Positions 5,698 through 10,961 of a DNA stretch of 10,961 nucleotides are shown here, piece after piece. A program made the translations under genes and the position numbers. The stretch is taken from the NCBI GenBank assembly GCA_029245825.1, contig JAQWON010000105.1:1-10961 (forward strand), in the 5' to 3' direction. How positions within the stretch are numbered: position 1 is the stretch's first letter; each line of letters opens with the position of its first letter. The notes under the pieces were generated by a model. The model made no database searches and had not been told where the DNA came from. It saw only the letters and a list, made by a program, of their open reading frames with translations. Source of the stretch: Flavobacteriaceae bacterium (lineage in GTDB: Bacteria; Bacteroidota; Bacteroidia; Flavobacteriales; Flavobacteriaceae).

Positions 5698-7353
5698 ATG
5701 AATAAATATGCATATAAAAACAGTGTTTCATTATTTATAGCTCTAGTACTAGCTCTTTTTTCATGTAAAAATGAAAAAATTTTAAAATGTGATATACTTA
5801 TAAAAAATGGTGTAATTTATGATGGAACAGGGAAGAACTCTTATGATGGAGTTGTTGCTATTGAATCAGATAAAATAGTTTATGTAGGACCGTCAAAAAA
5901 AATTGAAGCAGATAGTATTATTAACGTGAATGGGATGGCAATTGCCCCTGGATTTATTAATATGTTAAGCTGGGGTTACAACTCTCTATTAGATGACGGA
6001 AGAGGATTAAGCGATTTAATTCAAGGAGTGACACTTGAAGTTTTTGGAGAAGGGAGCTCTCCTGGTCCAAGGGGAAGTAAATCAAACAACACCTATATTT
6101 CATTTAAAGATGCAATGGAAAAATTAGAAAGTAAAGGAGTCTCCACTAATATTGCTTCGTATCTAGGTGCAGCATCTGTTAGAATTCAGGTAATGGGATA
6201 TAAAAATAAAAAAGCTAATCATGAAGAGTTAAAAAAAATGGGGAAAATTGTGGAGGAAGCCATGCAAGATGGCGCAATTGGAATTGGATCATCTCTTATT
6301 TATGCGCCAGGTGATTACGCTGATACCGAAGAGCTTATAGCTCTTTGCAAAGTAGCTGCAAAATATGATGGTCGTTATATTTCTCATATGAGAAATGAGG
6401 ATAATGAAATTATGGCTGCTTTAGATGAATTTATGAAAATAGCTAAAGACGCAAATATTCCAGCGGAAATATATCATCTAAAAGCCTCAAGAAAAGCAAA
6501 CTGGCATTTATTAGACAGTGTTATCAATCGTGTTGAAAAAGCTAGAGCGCAAGGGCACAAAATAACTGCAGACATGTATACATATAGAGCCAGTTCGACT
6601 GGTTTAACAGGGGTTATTCCTACATGGGTTCAAGAAGGAGGTCACCGTGCATGGATTAATCGAATGAAAAGGCCCGAGGTTAGAGAAAGATTATTTTTAG
6701 ATATTCGAAAAGAACTTGACCAACAACCTCCTGAGGGAATACTAATGGTTGGATTTGATAAAGCGTCTATGTCACGAAAGTATCTTGGAAAGACAGTTGC
6801 TGAAGCTGCAAAAATGAGAAATCAAAGTCCTGAAGAAGCAATTGTAGATATGATTATTGAAGATGATAATAGAATTCAATGCATATACTTTAGTATGTCG
6901 GAAGAGAATATTAGAAAAAAAATACAAATCCCATGGGTCTCTTTTTGTTCAGATGCTGGTTCATATTCTGATATATCTAAAAAATTTAGAACCCATCCTA
7001 GAGCATTTGGAAGCTTTGCTCGTGTAATTGGTAAGTATAGTCGTGATGAGGGATTGATTACTTTAGAAGAAGCTGTCAGAAGGTTAAGTGGCTTTCCGGC
7101 TAAGAATCTAGGTGTCTTAAATAGAGGGCTGCTAAAAAAAGGGTATTTTGCTGACATAGTAATTTTTGATCCTCAAAAGGTTCAAGACCATGCAACATTC
7201 AATGAACCCCTTCAATATGCAAGTGGAGTAGTACACGTTTTTGTTAATGGAGAACATGTTATTAAAAACGGGAATCATCTAGGAGTTTTTCCTGGTAGAT
7301 TCATTAAAGGATTGGGAGCTAAGAAATTTCTTGGAGATCAGTTTCAAAATTAG
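5698..7353 (+). CDS. Exported N-acyl-D-amino-acid deacylase-like amidohydrolase
   Basis: A 551-residue amidohydrolase-superfamily protein, probably a lipoprotein (hydrophobic 10-21, then FSC with Cys23). The small beta domain CDILIKNGVIYDGTG (31-45) leads into the barrel, and the C-terminus returns to it (KKGYFADIVIFDP, 480-491). Features shared with D-aminoacylases are GSSLIYAPGDYADTEEL (197-213), SHMRNE with His230, EIYHLKAS with His260, CSDAG with Asp419, and the HPRAFGSFARVIGKY block (433-447). The usual PGFIDxHxH motif is replaced by PGFINMLSW (84-92), and the Cys ligand region reads FGEGSS (116-121). I recall the PGFINMLSW form as a recurring branch of this family, so it is probably a real variant. 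Likely role: hydrolysis of N-acylated D-amino acids or related amides in the envelope. It is the only plus-strand gene here, and converges with the DUF2905 gene with 15 bases between stops. Confidence 0.88.
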   Translation: MNKYAYKNSVSLFIALVLALFSCKNEKILKCDILIKNGVIYDGTGKNSYDGVVAIESDKIVYVGPSKKIEADSIINVNGMAIAPGFINMLSWGYNSLLDDGRGLSDLIQGVTLEVFGEGSSPGPRGSKSNNTYISFKDAMEKLESKGVSTNIASYLGAASVRIQVMGYKNKKANHEELKKMGKIVEEAMQDGAIGIGSSLIYAPGDYADTEELIALCKVAAKYDGRYISHMRNEDNEIMAALDEFMKIAKDANIPAEIYHLKASRKANWHLLDSVINRVEKARAQGHKITADMYTYRASSTGLTGVIPTWVQEGGHRAWINRMKRPEVRERLFLDIRKELDQQPPEGILMVGFDKASMSRKYLGKTVAEAAKMRNQSPEEAIVDMIIEDDNRIQCIYFSMSEENIRKKIQIPWVSFCSDAGSYSDISKKFRTHPRAFGSFARVIGKYSRDEGLITLEEAVRRLSGFPAKNLGVLNRGLLKKGYFADIVIFDPQKVQDHATFNEPLQYASGVVHVFVNGEHVIKNGNHLGVFPGRFIKGLGAKKFLGDQFQN

Positions 7354-7368
7354 ATCTCTATATACTTA

Positions 7369-7572
7369 TTACCTTTTAAACAGATAAAAAACTACTGAGA
7401 TAAAAATACTAATGATTATACATGTGCCAAGTGGAAAATAAAAACTAAAATTTTCACTCTTATATGAAAAATCTAAAGGGTTTTTATATGTGATGTTTAG
7501 GTTTTCTGCAACCCATAAAAAACCACCGGCTAAAAATAAAGTTAGGCCTATTATTACAAGTATCTTTGACAT
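7369..7572 (-). CDS. DUF2905-family small membrane protein
   Basis: A 67-residue protein with two transmembrane helices (about 3-22 and 45-65). The pattern matches DUF2905: an N-terminal hydrophobic helix with LFLAGGFLW, a short periplasmic or cytoplasmic stretch with LDFSYKSENFSFYFPLGTC (33-51), then a second helix ending in the basic LFKR. The NFSFYFPLGTC segment is the most diagnostic part. Function is unknown. It lies downstream of a strong hairpin at 7611-7633 and so is probably transcribed separately from the upstream lipoprotein gene, perhaps from the 38 bases between hairpin and start. Its stop is 15 bases from that of the convergent deacylase, leaving no room for a dedicated terminator. 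Confidence 0.87.
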   Translation of the reverse strand: MSKILVIIGLTLFLAGGFLWVAENLNITYKNPLDFSYKSENFSFYFPLGTCIIISIFISVVFYLFKR

Positions 7573-7610
7573 ACAAATTTTTTAAATATTATTAATTTAA
7601 TATAAAATTG

Positions 7611-7633
7611 AAACCCTCTTTTTAAGAGGGTTT
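7611..7633. terminator. Hairpin terminator, probably bidirectional
   Basis: A perfect 10-base stem AAACCCTCTT / AAGAGGGTTT encloses a 3-base loop. It is the most GC-rich hairpin in the window, with four G:C pairs in a row plus one more. On the plus strand the stem runs into a T-tract (TTTTTT at 7631-7636). On the minus strand it is followed by CAATTTTAT, a weaker tract. It lies 19 bases after the stop of the minus-strand lipoprotein gene (7653) and upstream of the DUF2905 gene, so its main job is likely to end the ammonia-lyase/lipoprotein transcript. Confidence 0.82.
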
Positions 7634-7652
7634 TTTACTTTATCGAAAAGAT

Positions 7653-8225
7653 TTATAACTGATCTATTAGATCATTGAAATTTTCTCTAGGAATTTTAAA
7701 AATAAATCTTGTTCCATAATCATAATCAGTCATAGGACCTTGCGCTCTGAACACAACTATTACCTCGTTGTTTTCTTGTAGTAGTTTCTTGAACTTCTTA
7801 TCATGATTTTTATATGAATGAAAAACGACCCTGCTATTTGAATAATCCTTTGGGTAAATACTTGCATTTAGTTTGTGCAGTTTGCCAACAGAATCTTTAA
7901 CTCTAATAAGAAATGGTAATTCCCTTTCACCTTCAATTGCAAATGGCGATTTATTTTTCCCTTTGAATAATTCAAACCAAACATTTTCCTTGTCAAAACT
8001 CAAACTAGCTCTAGCAGGTTGGTCAGCAGCAATCCTGTCTGAATAATTCCCTTTAAAATATGTTGAATGAACTATATAATTGTTTGGTGTGGAATTGCCA
8101 AACTCATCAACATAGTTTTTTAAAACATATTCAGATTTTACATCAGTTATGTCAGGGGATTTCTTTTGAGTCGATTCACTACAGGAAAAGAGAAATAAAC
8201 TAAGCAATAGTATTATTCTAGTCAT
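7653..8225 (-). CDS. Putative lipoprotein, unknown function
   Basis: A 190-residue protein with a clear lipoprotein signal: MTR followed by a hydrophobic segment (4-13) and the lipobox LFSC with Cys15. The mature domain begins with a short Lys/Ser linker and then SEYVLKNYVDEFGNSTPNNY (31-50). It continues as mostly alternating hydrophobic/polar residues consistent with a beta-rich fold, ending with RFIFKIPRENFNDLI. I associate the NYVDEFGxxT pattern with uncharacterised proteins of Bacteroidota, but cannot name a family. It follows the 43-residue basic gene by 12 bases on the same strand and is followed by a strong terminator, making it the last gene of that unit. No catalytic motif is visible. 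Confidence 0.78.
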   Translation of the reverse strand: MTRIILLLSLFLFSCSESTQKKSPDITDVKSEYVLKNYVDEFGNSTPNNYIVHSTYFKGNYSDRIAADQPARASLSFDKENVWFELFKGKNKSPFAIEGERELPFLIRVKDSVGKLHKLNASIYPKDYSNSRVVFHSYKNHDKKFKKLLQENNEVIVVFRAQGPMTDYDYGTRFIFKIPRENFNDLIDQL

Positions 8226-8237
8226 TATCTATAAAAA

Positions 8238-8369
8238 TTAATTTCCTCTTCCTTGCTTTCTAATTCCTTGAGATTTAGCTTTGTTAGATCGAATCTTTTT
8301 TGATCCTCGGTCAACGTTTTTATTTGATTTTTTAGAATCCAGTCGGTTACCAAAAAATTTTGAACTCAT
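8238..8369 (-). CDS. Small strongly basic protein (43 residues)
   Basis: A short frame from ATG at 8369 to TAA at 8238 encodes 43 residues, beginning MSSKFFGNRLDSKKSNK and ending GIRKQGRGN. It contains 9 Lys and 5 Arg against only 2 Asp, so it is very basic, with Gly and Ser but no hydrophobic core. This composition resembles small ribosome-associated or nucleic-acid-binding proteins. It does not show the usual bTHX ribosomal protein pattern as I remember it. It lies 30 bases after the diaminopropionate ammonia-lyase stop and 12 bases before the next lipoprotein start, filling what would otherwise be a 174-base gap in a co-directional gene row. The compact ends SKFFGNRL and GIRKxGRG look like conserved termini, but that is an impression that needs homologues. 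It could also be a chance frame. Confidence 0.58.
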   Translation of the reverse strand: MSSKFFGNRLDSKKSNKNVDRGSKKIRSNKAKSQGIRKQGRGN

Positions 8370-8399
8370 AGTAATATTTTTATGTAAAGATAAATGAAA

Positions 8400-9512
8400 T
8401 TAGTTTTTAATTAGCGATTTAAAACTTTCTTTATCGGTATCTCCTTCAGTATTGAAAACTAGTATTCTTGATTCTGAAGACAGGCCTATATGAGCTCTTA
8501 AATCATCTAAAGATTTATCTTTTATACATTTCATGAGTCCTGCTAAACCAGCAGCGCCTGATTCTCCGGAAGTGATCTTTGGGTCGGAATTAAGATTATA
8601 AAAAAAACTTCTCATGGCTTCTTTAGCATATTTATCCGATATTCTTAAACATGCGTCACATCCATGTCTTATGATTTCCCAAGCAATTTTTGATGGAATT
8701 CCACAATTCAGTCCAGCCATAATTGTTTTAAAACTTCCATTTGGAGATATTCGTTTTCCATTAATGAAAGATTCAAAAACTCCAGCAGATTCAATGGGCT
8801 CTACTAAAACAATCTTTGGTCTATTAGCACCGTATCTATTTAAATAATACCAAATACCAGAAGCTCCCCAACTTCCAACTCCAGTTTGAAAAAAAACAAT
8901 ATCAGCTTTAGGCTTGTCTATGATATTAATTTCACCTTCTAATTCTTTAAATTGAGTTAAATATCCTGACATTATATATGCAGGAATCTTCTTATATCCT
9001 TCCCAAGATGTATCCTGAACAAGTTGCCAGTTCATTCTTTCACTAGTCGTTTTTGCTAATTCACATGTTTCTTCATAATTAAGATCAGTTTTATATACTC
9101 TTGAGGCTATGGCAGTTAAGTTTTGAATTCTTTCATCAGATGTCTCTTTTGGGACATATATTACGGATTCCTTCTTATTCATATTACAAGACCAGGCAAC
9201 TGCTATTCCATGATTTCCATCTGTCGCGGTACAAAATGTTGATACTTTAGGGTTTTTAGATAGAATCTTATAAATCGCATAAGAAGCTCCTAATACCTTA
9301 TAAGCATTCAATCCAAATCGTTTTGATTCATCTTTAATGAAAATCTTATTGACTCCTAATTTTTTTGCTAACGTATTTAATTGAACCATTGGTGTTTTAG
9401 AATAATCTTCTAATTGATTGTGGTAATTGAAAGCATCGTCGTTATCAAGAATAAAGTGAATATTATCATGACGTAACTTATTTATTGGATTATTGAGAAA
9501 AAAATCTTTCAT
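8400..9512 (-). CDS. Diaminopropionate ammonia-lyase
   Basis: A 370-residue cytoplasmic fold-type II PLP enzyme. Members of this family convert D- or L-2,3-diaminopropionate to pyruvate and two ammonia. The typical opening DYSKTPMVQL (36-45) is followed by the PLP-lysine block KDESKRFGLNAYKVLGASYA (60-79) with Lys72. Next come ATDGNHG (96-102) with Asp98, QDTSWEGY (166-173) with Asp167, a glycine-rich cofactor loop TGVGSWGASG (210-219), and SGESGAAGLAGL (315-326). By comparison with E. coli YgeX, Lys72, Asp98 and Asp167 match its catalytic Lys77, Asp120 and Asp189. The segment between the lysine and the first aspartate is about 17 residues shorter here, accounting for most of the size difference from E. 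coli (398). It is the first gene of a minus-strand unit and may provide nitrogen and pyruvate from unusual amino acids. A related deaminase specificity is possible. Confidence 0.9.
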   Translation of the reverse strand: MKDFFLNNPINKLRHDNIHFILDNDDAFNYHNQLEDYSKTPMVQLNTLAKKLGVNKIFIKDESKRFGLNAYKVLGASYAIYKILSKNPKVSTFCTATDGNHGIAVAWSCNMNKKESVIYVPKETSDERIQNLTAIASRVYKTDLNYEETCELAKTTSERMNWQLVQDTSWEGYKKIPAYIMSGYLTQFKELEGEINIIDKPKADIVFFQTGVGSWGASGIWYYLNRYGANRPKIVLVEPIESAGVFESFINGKRISPNGSFKTIMAGLNCGIPSKIAWEIIRHGCDACLRISDKYAKEAMRSFFYNLNSDPKITSGESGAAGLAGLMKCIKDKSLDDLRAHIGLSSESRILVFNTEGDTDKESFKSLIKN

Positions 9513-9530
9513 TACTCAAATTAGGCTTAT

Positions 9531-9546
9531 CAAAATTATAAATTTG
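9531..9546. promoter_or_regulatory. Abutting divergent -7-like elements
   Basis: Two perfect matches to the Bacteroidota -7 consensus TAnnTTTG lie back to back: TAATTTTG on the minus strand (9531-9538), upstream of the ammonia-lyase start at 9512, and TAAATTTG on the plus strand (9539-9546), upstream of the DinB-like start at 9576. Together they form an almost perfect 16-base palindrome with one mismatched pair. Distances to the starts (about 18 and 29 bases) suit short leaders. A matching -33 TTTG at proper spacing is not evident on either side, so this is a candidate only. Confidence 0.45.
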
Positions 9547-9550
9547 TTGC

Positions 9551-9569
9551 TTGTTAACTTTACTAACAA
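9551..9569. repeat. Short inverted repeat near DinB-like gene start
   Basis: TTGTTA-ACTTTAC-TAACAA, with 6-base perfect arms and a 7-base spacer, lies between the plus-strand -7-like element and the ATG at 9576. It would fall around the predicted start of transcription, a position suited to a repressor site. The arms are short and AT-rich, so chance is a fair alternative. Confidence 0.3.
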
Positions 9570-9575
9570 AAATTT

Positions 9576-10175
9576 ATGATTAATATATCATTAAAGTTAT
9601 TTATATTTTTAATTCTTATTTCTGGCAATATGCAATCACAAGATCAACTTCCTTTTAAATCGATACCGAAATATCCAGATAATTATAAATCTGGAAATAT
9701 AGTTTTAAGAATGATTCAAGGTCTTGGTTATAGGTATTTTTGGGCAACTGAAGGACTGAGGGATAAAGACTTAAAATATCGACCCTCAAATGAAGCAATG
9801 TCTAGCTATGAAATCTTGGAGCATATCTATGGTCTTGCAGAAACTATAAATAATGCCTCGTCAAAAAAAGTTAATTACAGGCCCTATAGGGAGGCTCCTA
9901 AAAATTTTGAATCAATTCGAAGAGAGACTTTAAAGCATCTTCAGCTAGCTGCAAATAGATTTAATAATTTATCATATAATGAAATATCAAGTAATGAAAT
10001 AATTTTCGAGAGTGATGATGGCCAGATAAGCGTTTTCCCGCTTTGGAATCTTATAAATGGTCAAATTTCAGATGCACTTTACCATACTGGTCAAATAGTT
10101 AGTTTTAGAAGAACCACTGGGAATCCAATAAATAAGGGAGTAAATGTTTTTATAGGTAGAACAAAGGAATTATAA
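9576..10175 (+). CDS. Exported DinB-like protein
   Basis: A 199-residue protein with an N-terminal signal peptide (hydrophobic 6-16, ending near MQSQD at 19-23). The mature part looks like a DinB/YfiT four-helix bundle. The helix beginning YRYFWATEGLRDKDLKYRPS (52-71) is followed by SSYEILEHIYGL (76-87) with His83, and the C-terminal PLWNLINGQISDALYHTGQIVSFRR (155-179) contains His170. DinB-fold proteins usually bind a metal with three histidines, and here the place of the first His of the last HxxxH pair is Asp166, giving DxxxH. I believe this DALYHTGQ form recurs in Bacteroidota proteins. Some relatives are metal-dependent thiol transferases, but no substrate can be named. The gene stands alone on the plus strand, divergent from the ammonia-lyase and convergent (35-base gap) with a small membrane protein gene. 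Confidence 0.8.
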   Translation: MINISLKLFIFLILISGNMQSQDQLPFKSIPKYPDNYKSGNIVLRMIQGLGYRYFWATEGLRDKDLKYRPSNEAMSSYEILEHIYGLAETINNASSKKVNYRPYREAPKNFESIRRETLKHLQLAANRFNNLSYNEISSNEIIFESDDGQISVFPLWNLINGQISDALYHTGQIVSFRRTTGNPINKGVNVFIGRTKEL

Positions 10176-10210
10176 CGCTATAATAAAAAGCTTTTAAAAA
10201 ACTGTTTTAA

Positions 10211-10468
10211 CTAAATAGAAAAATAATACAGTAGGAATAAAAATAAATAAATTGCTAGGTAGATTCTATAATAATTTCTTACTCTTATATATTCCTTATT
10301 ATCAGGATATAAATTAATAAAAAGACCCATTATTTCTTTTTTAAATAGAGGTTTTATGTTAATCTTCCAATCATTTGTTTGATAAACAATTTTTCTAAAC
10401 TTACTTCTAAAATAAGTACTTGGTATACCCCAAAGAATTAATAGAACAAGTAAAATATTTGTTACCAT
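10211..10468 (-). CDS. Small membrane protein coupled to DUF1295 gene
   Basis: An 85-residue protein with a hydrophobic N-terminus (2-14), a central basic region RSKFRKIVYQTNDWKINIKPLFKKE (21-45), and a strongly hydrophobic aromatic C-terminal helix (about 66-85, IYLAIYLFLFLLYYF). I do not recognise a named family, although the YRSKFRKIVYQTxDWKINIKP style of sequence feels familiar as a conserved unnamed protein next to DUF1295 genes. Its ATG overlaps the stop of the upstream DUF1295 gene by 7 bases (ATGGTAA), strong evidence that the two are translated from one message and probably act together in the membrane. Confidence 0.75.
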   Translation of the reverse strand: MVTNILLVLLILWGIPSTYFRSKFRKIVYQTNDWKINIKPLFKKEIMGLFINLYPDNKEYIRVRNYYRIYLAIYLFLFLLYYFSI

Positions 10469-10961
10469 TTAAATAAAAGCATAGGAGTTTTATCAATGTA
10501 ATCATTGTAGGTTTTTAAATGTCCCCATTTCTTCTTTCCATTCGATTCTAAAATTCTTACACCACTTATATGAACTAGGAGAAGATAAGTAAAAATTGGA
10601 GAGATTAATGTGATGTATTGCCAATCAGATAATGAAGAAAAAGATATTACTGAAATACCAAGCCATAAAATAATTTCTCCTAAATAGTTAGGATGCCTTG
10701 ACAAAGACCAAAGACCTGTTTTTATGAAGTCCTCTTTATTTTTTTGATCTCTTCTGAAAATCGTTTTTTGATAATCAGCAACTATCTCTATTGCTAGTCC
10801 AAAAAGAAATAAAAAACTTCCCGTGTAAAACCAAGCATTAATTATCAAACCTTGATCACTCGCCATTGCAGTTAAAGCACAAGCAGAGCAAAGTGAGACC
10901 CACATGCCTTGAAGAGTCCATGTCATAAAAAATTGAGTAGGAGATCGCTTAATTAATCGAA
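10462..10961 (-). CDS. DUF1295/steroid 5-alpha-reductase-like membrane protein, 5' end cut
   Basis: The frame is open to the right edge of the window. An internal ATG at 10926 exists, but 11 further codons upstream (reading RLIKRSPTQFF) fit the family, whose members are about 250-300 residues, so the true start is outside. Numbering from that internal Met, the visible part contains a TWTLQGMWVSL segment (2-12), hydrophobic helices, and the signature EIVADYQKTIFRRDQKNK (47-64). These are followed by GLWSLSRHPNYLGEIILWLGI (71-91), which corresponds to the NADPH-binding region of steroid-reductase and isoprenylcysteine-methyltransferase-like proteins. The C-terminus KKKWG...YNDYIDKTPMLLFKW also fits. 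It is a likely membrane oxidoreductase acting on a lipid or polyprenoid-like substrate, with substrate unknown. Its stop overlaps the next gene by 7 bases. Confidence 0.88.
   Translation of the reverse strand, partial: RLIKRSPTQFFMTWTLQGMWVSLCSACALTAMASDQGLIINAWFYTGSFLFLFGLAIEIVADYQKTIFRRDQKNKEDFIKTGLWSLSRHPNYLGEIILWLGISVISFSSLSDWQYITLISPIFTYLLLVHISGVRILESNGKKKWGHLKTYNDYIDKTPMLLFKW

Noticed and set aside
5950..5980. Missing HxH in the deacylase read as a frameshift or pseudogene
   Set aside because: The frame is open from lipoprotein signal to C-terminus with other family motifs intact, and the NMLSW form appears to be a family variant.
6876..7157. A 93-residue minus-strand frame inside the deacylase gene
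   Set aside because: It is antisense to the conserved C-terminal half of the deacylase and shows no family signature.
8614..8847. A 77-residue plus-strand frame inside the ammonia-lyase gene
   Set aside because: It is antisense to conserved PLP-enzyme sequence and has no domain or plausible initiation context.
10176..10210. AAAAGCTTTT palindrome (10186-10195) as a terminator between convergent genes
   Set aside because: It has no loop, a single G:C step pair and no strong stem, so it is better explained by AT-rich composition.
1..10961. CRISPR array, insertion sequence, tRNA/rRNA, prophage or toxin-antitoxin pair
   Set aside because: I saw no spaced repeats, transposase motifs, terminal inverted repeats, RNA-gene signatures or phage genes; gene content is chromosomal and metabolic.

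Overview
The window is AT-rich (roughly 30 % GC by eye). It carries protein-family signatures typical of Bacteroidota, most likely a marine Flavobacteriia. The indicators are a SusC/RagA-type TonB plug sequence, CD225 next to DUF2752, several short lipoproteins with a Cys at the signal-peptide end, almost no Shine-Dalgarno sequences, and matches to the Bacteroidota -7 promoter element TAnnTTTG. There are no rRNA or tRNA genes, no insertion sequence, no CRISPR array and no phage gene. It reads as ordinary chromosomal sequence with some unusual small genes.

Region 1 (1-5605, all minus strand) is a run of nine genes with gaps of 42 bases or less and one overlap, probably one or a few operons. 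In transcription order it encodes a secreted plug-only TonB-receptor-like protein, a CD225/dispanin membrane protein, a DUF2752 membrane protein with a CPGCGSQR motif, a lipoprotein with an NTF2/SnoaL-like domain, a DUF167 (YggU) protein starting at TTG, a DUF975 membrane protein, the UDP-glucose 4-epimerase GalE, a sodium/sugar symporter very like Vibrio vSGLT, and a lipoprotein cut by the left window edge. The last three could bring in galactose and feed it to the Leloir pathway, although no galK or galT is present here.

Region 2 (5698-7572) holds a plus-strand exported N-acyl-D-amino-acid deacylase-like amidohydrolase, transcribed divergently from region 1. It converges with a small DUF2905 membrane protein with only 15 bases between the two stops. 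The deacylase belongs to a branch lacking the usual N-terminal HxH metal motif.

Region 3 (7611-9512, minus) is a likely transcription unit: diaminopropionate ammonia-lyase, a 43-residue strongly basic protein, an unrecognised lipoprotein, then a strong hairpin terminator. Its promoter region faces a plus-strand gene (9576-10175) for an exported DinB-like protein, and two -7-like elements abut back to back between them.

Region 4 (10211-10961, minus) is a DUF1295/steroid-5-alpha-reductase-like membrane protein cut by the right window edge. Its stop overlaps the start of a small membrane protein, so the two are likely translationally coupled.

No clearly new multi-gene system was found. The best candidates for a second look are the plug-only protein in its CD225/DUF2752 context, the GalE gatekeeper substitution, the 43-residue basic protein, and the abutting divergent promoter elements.
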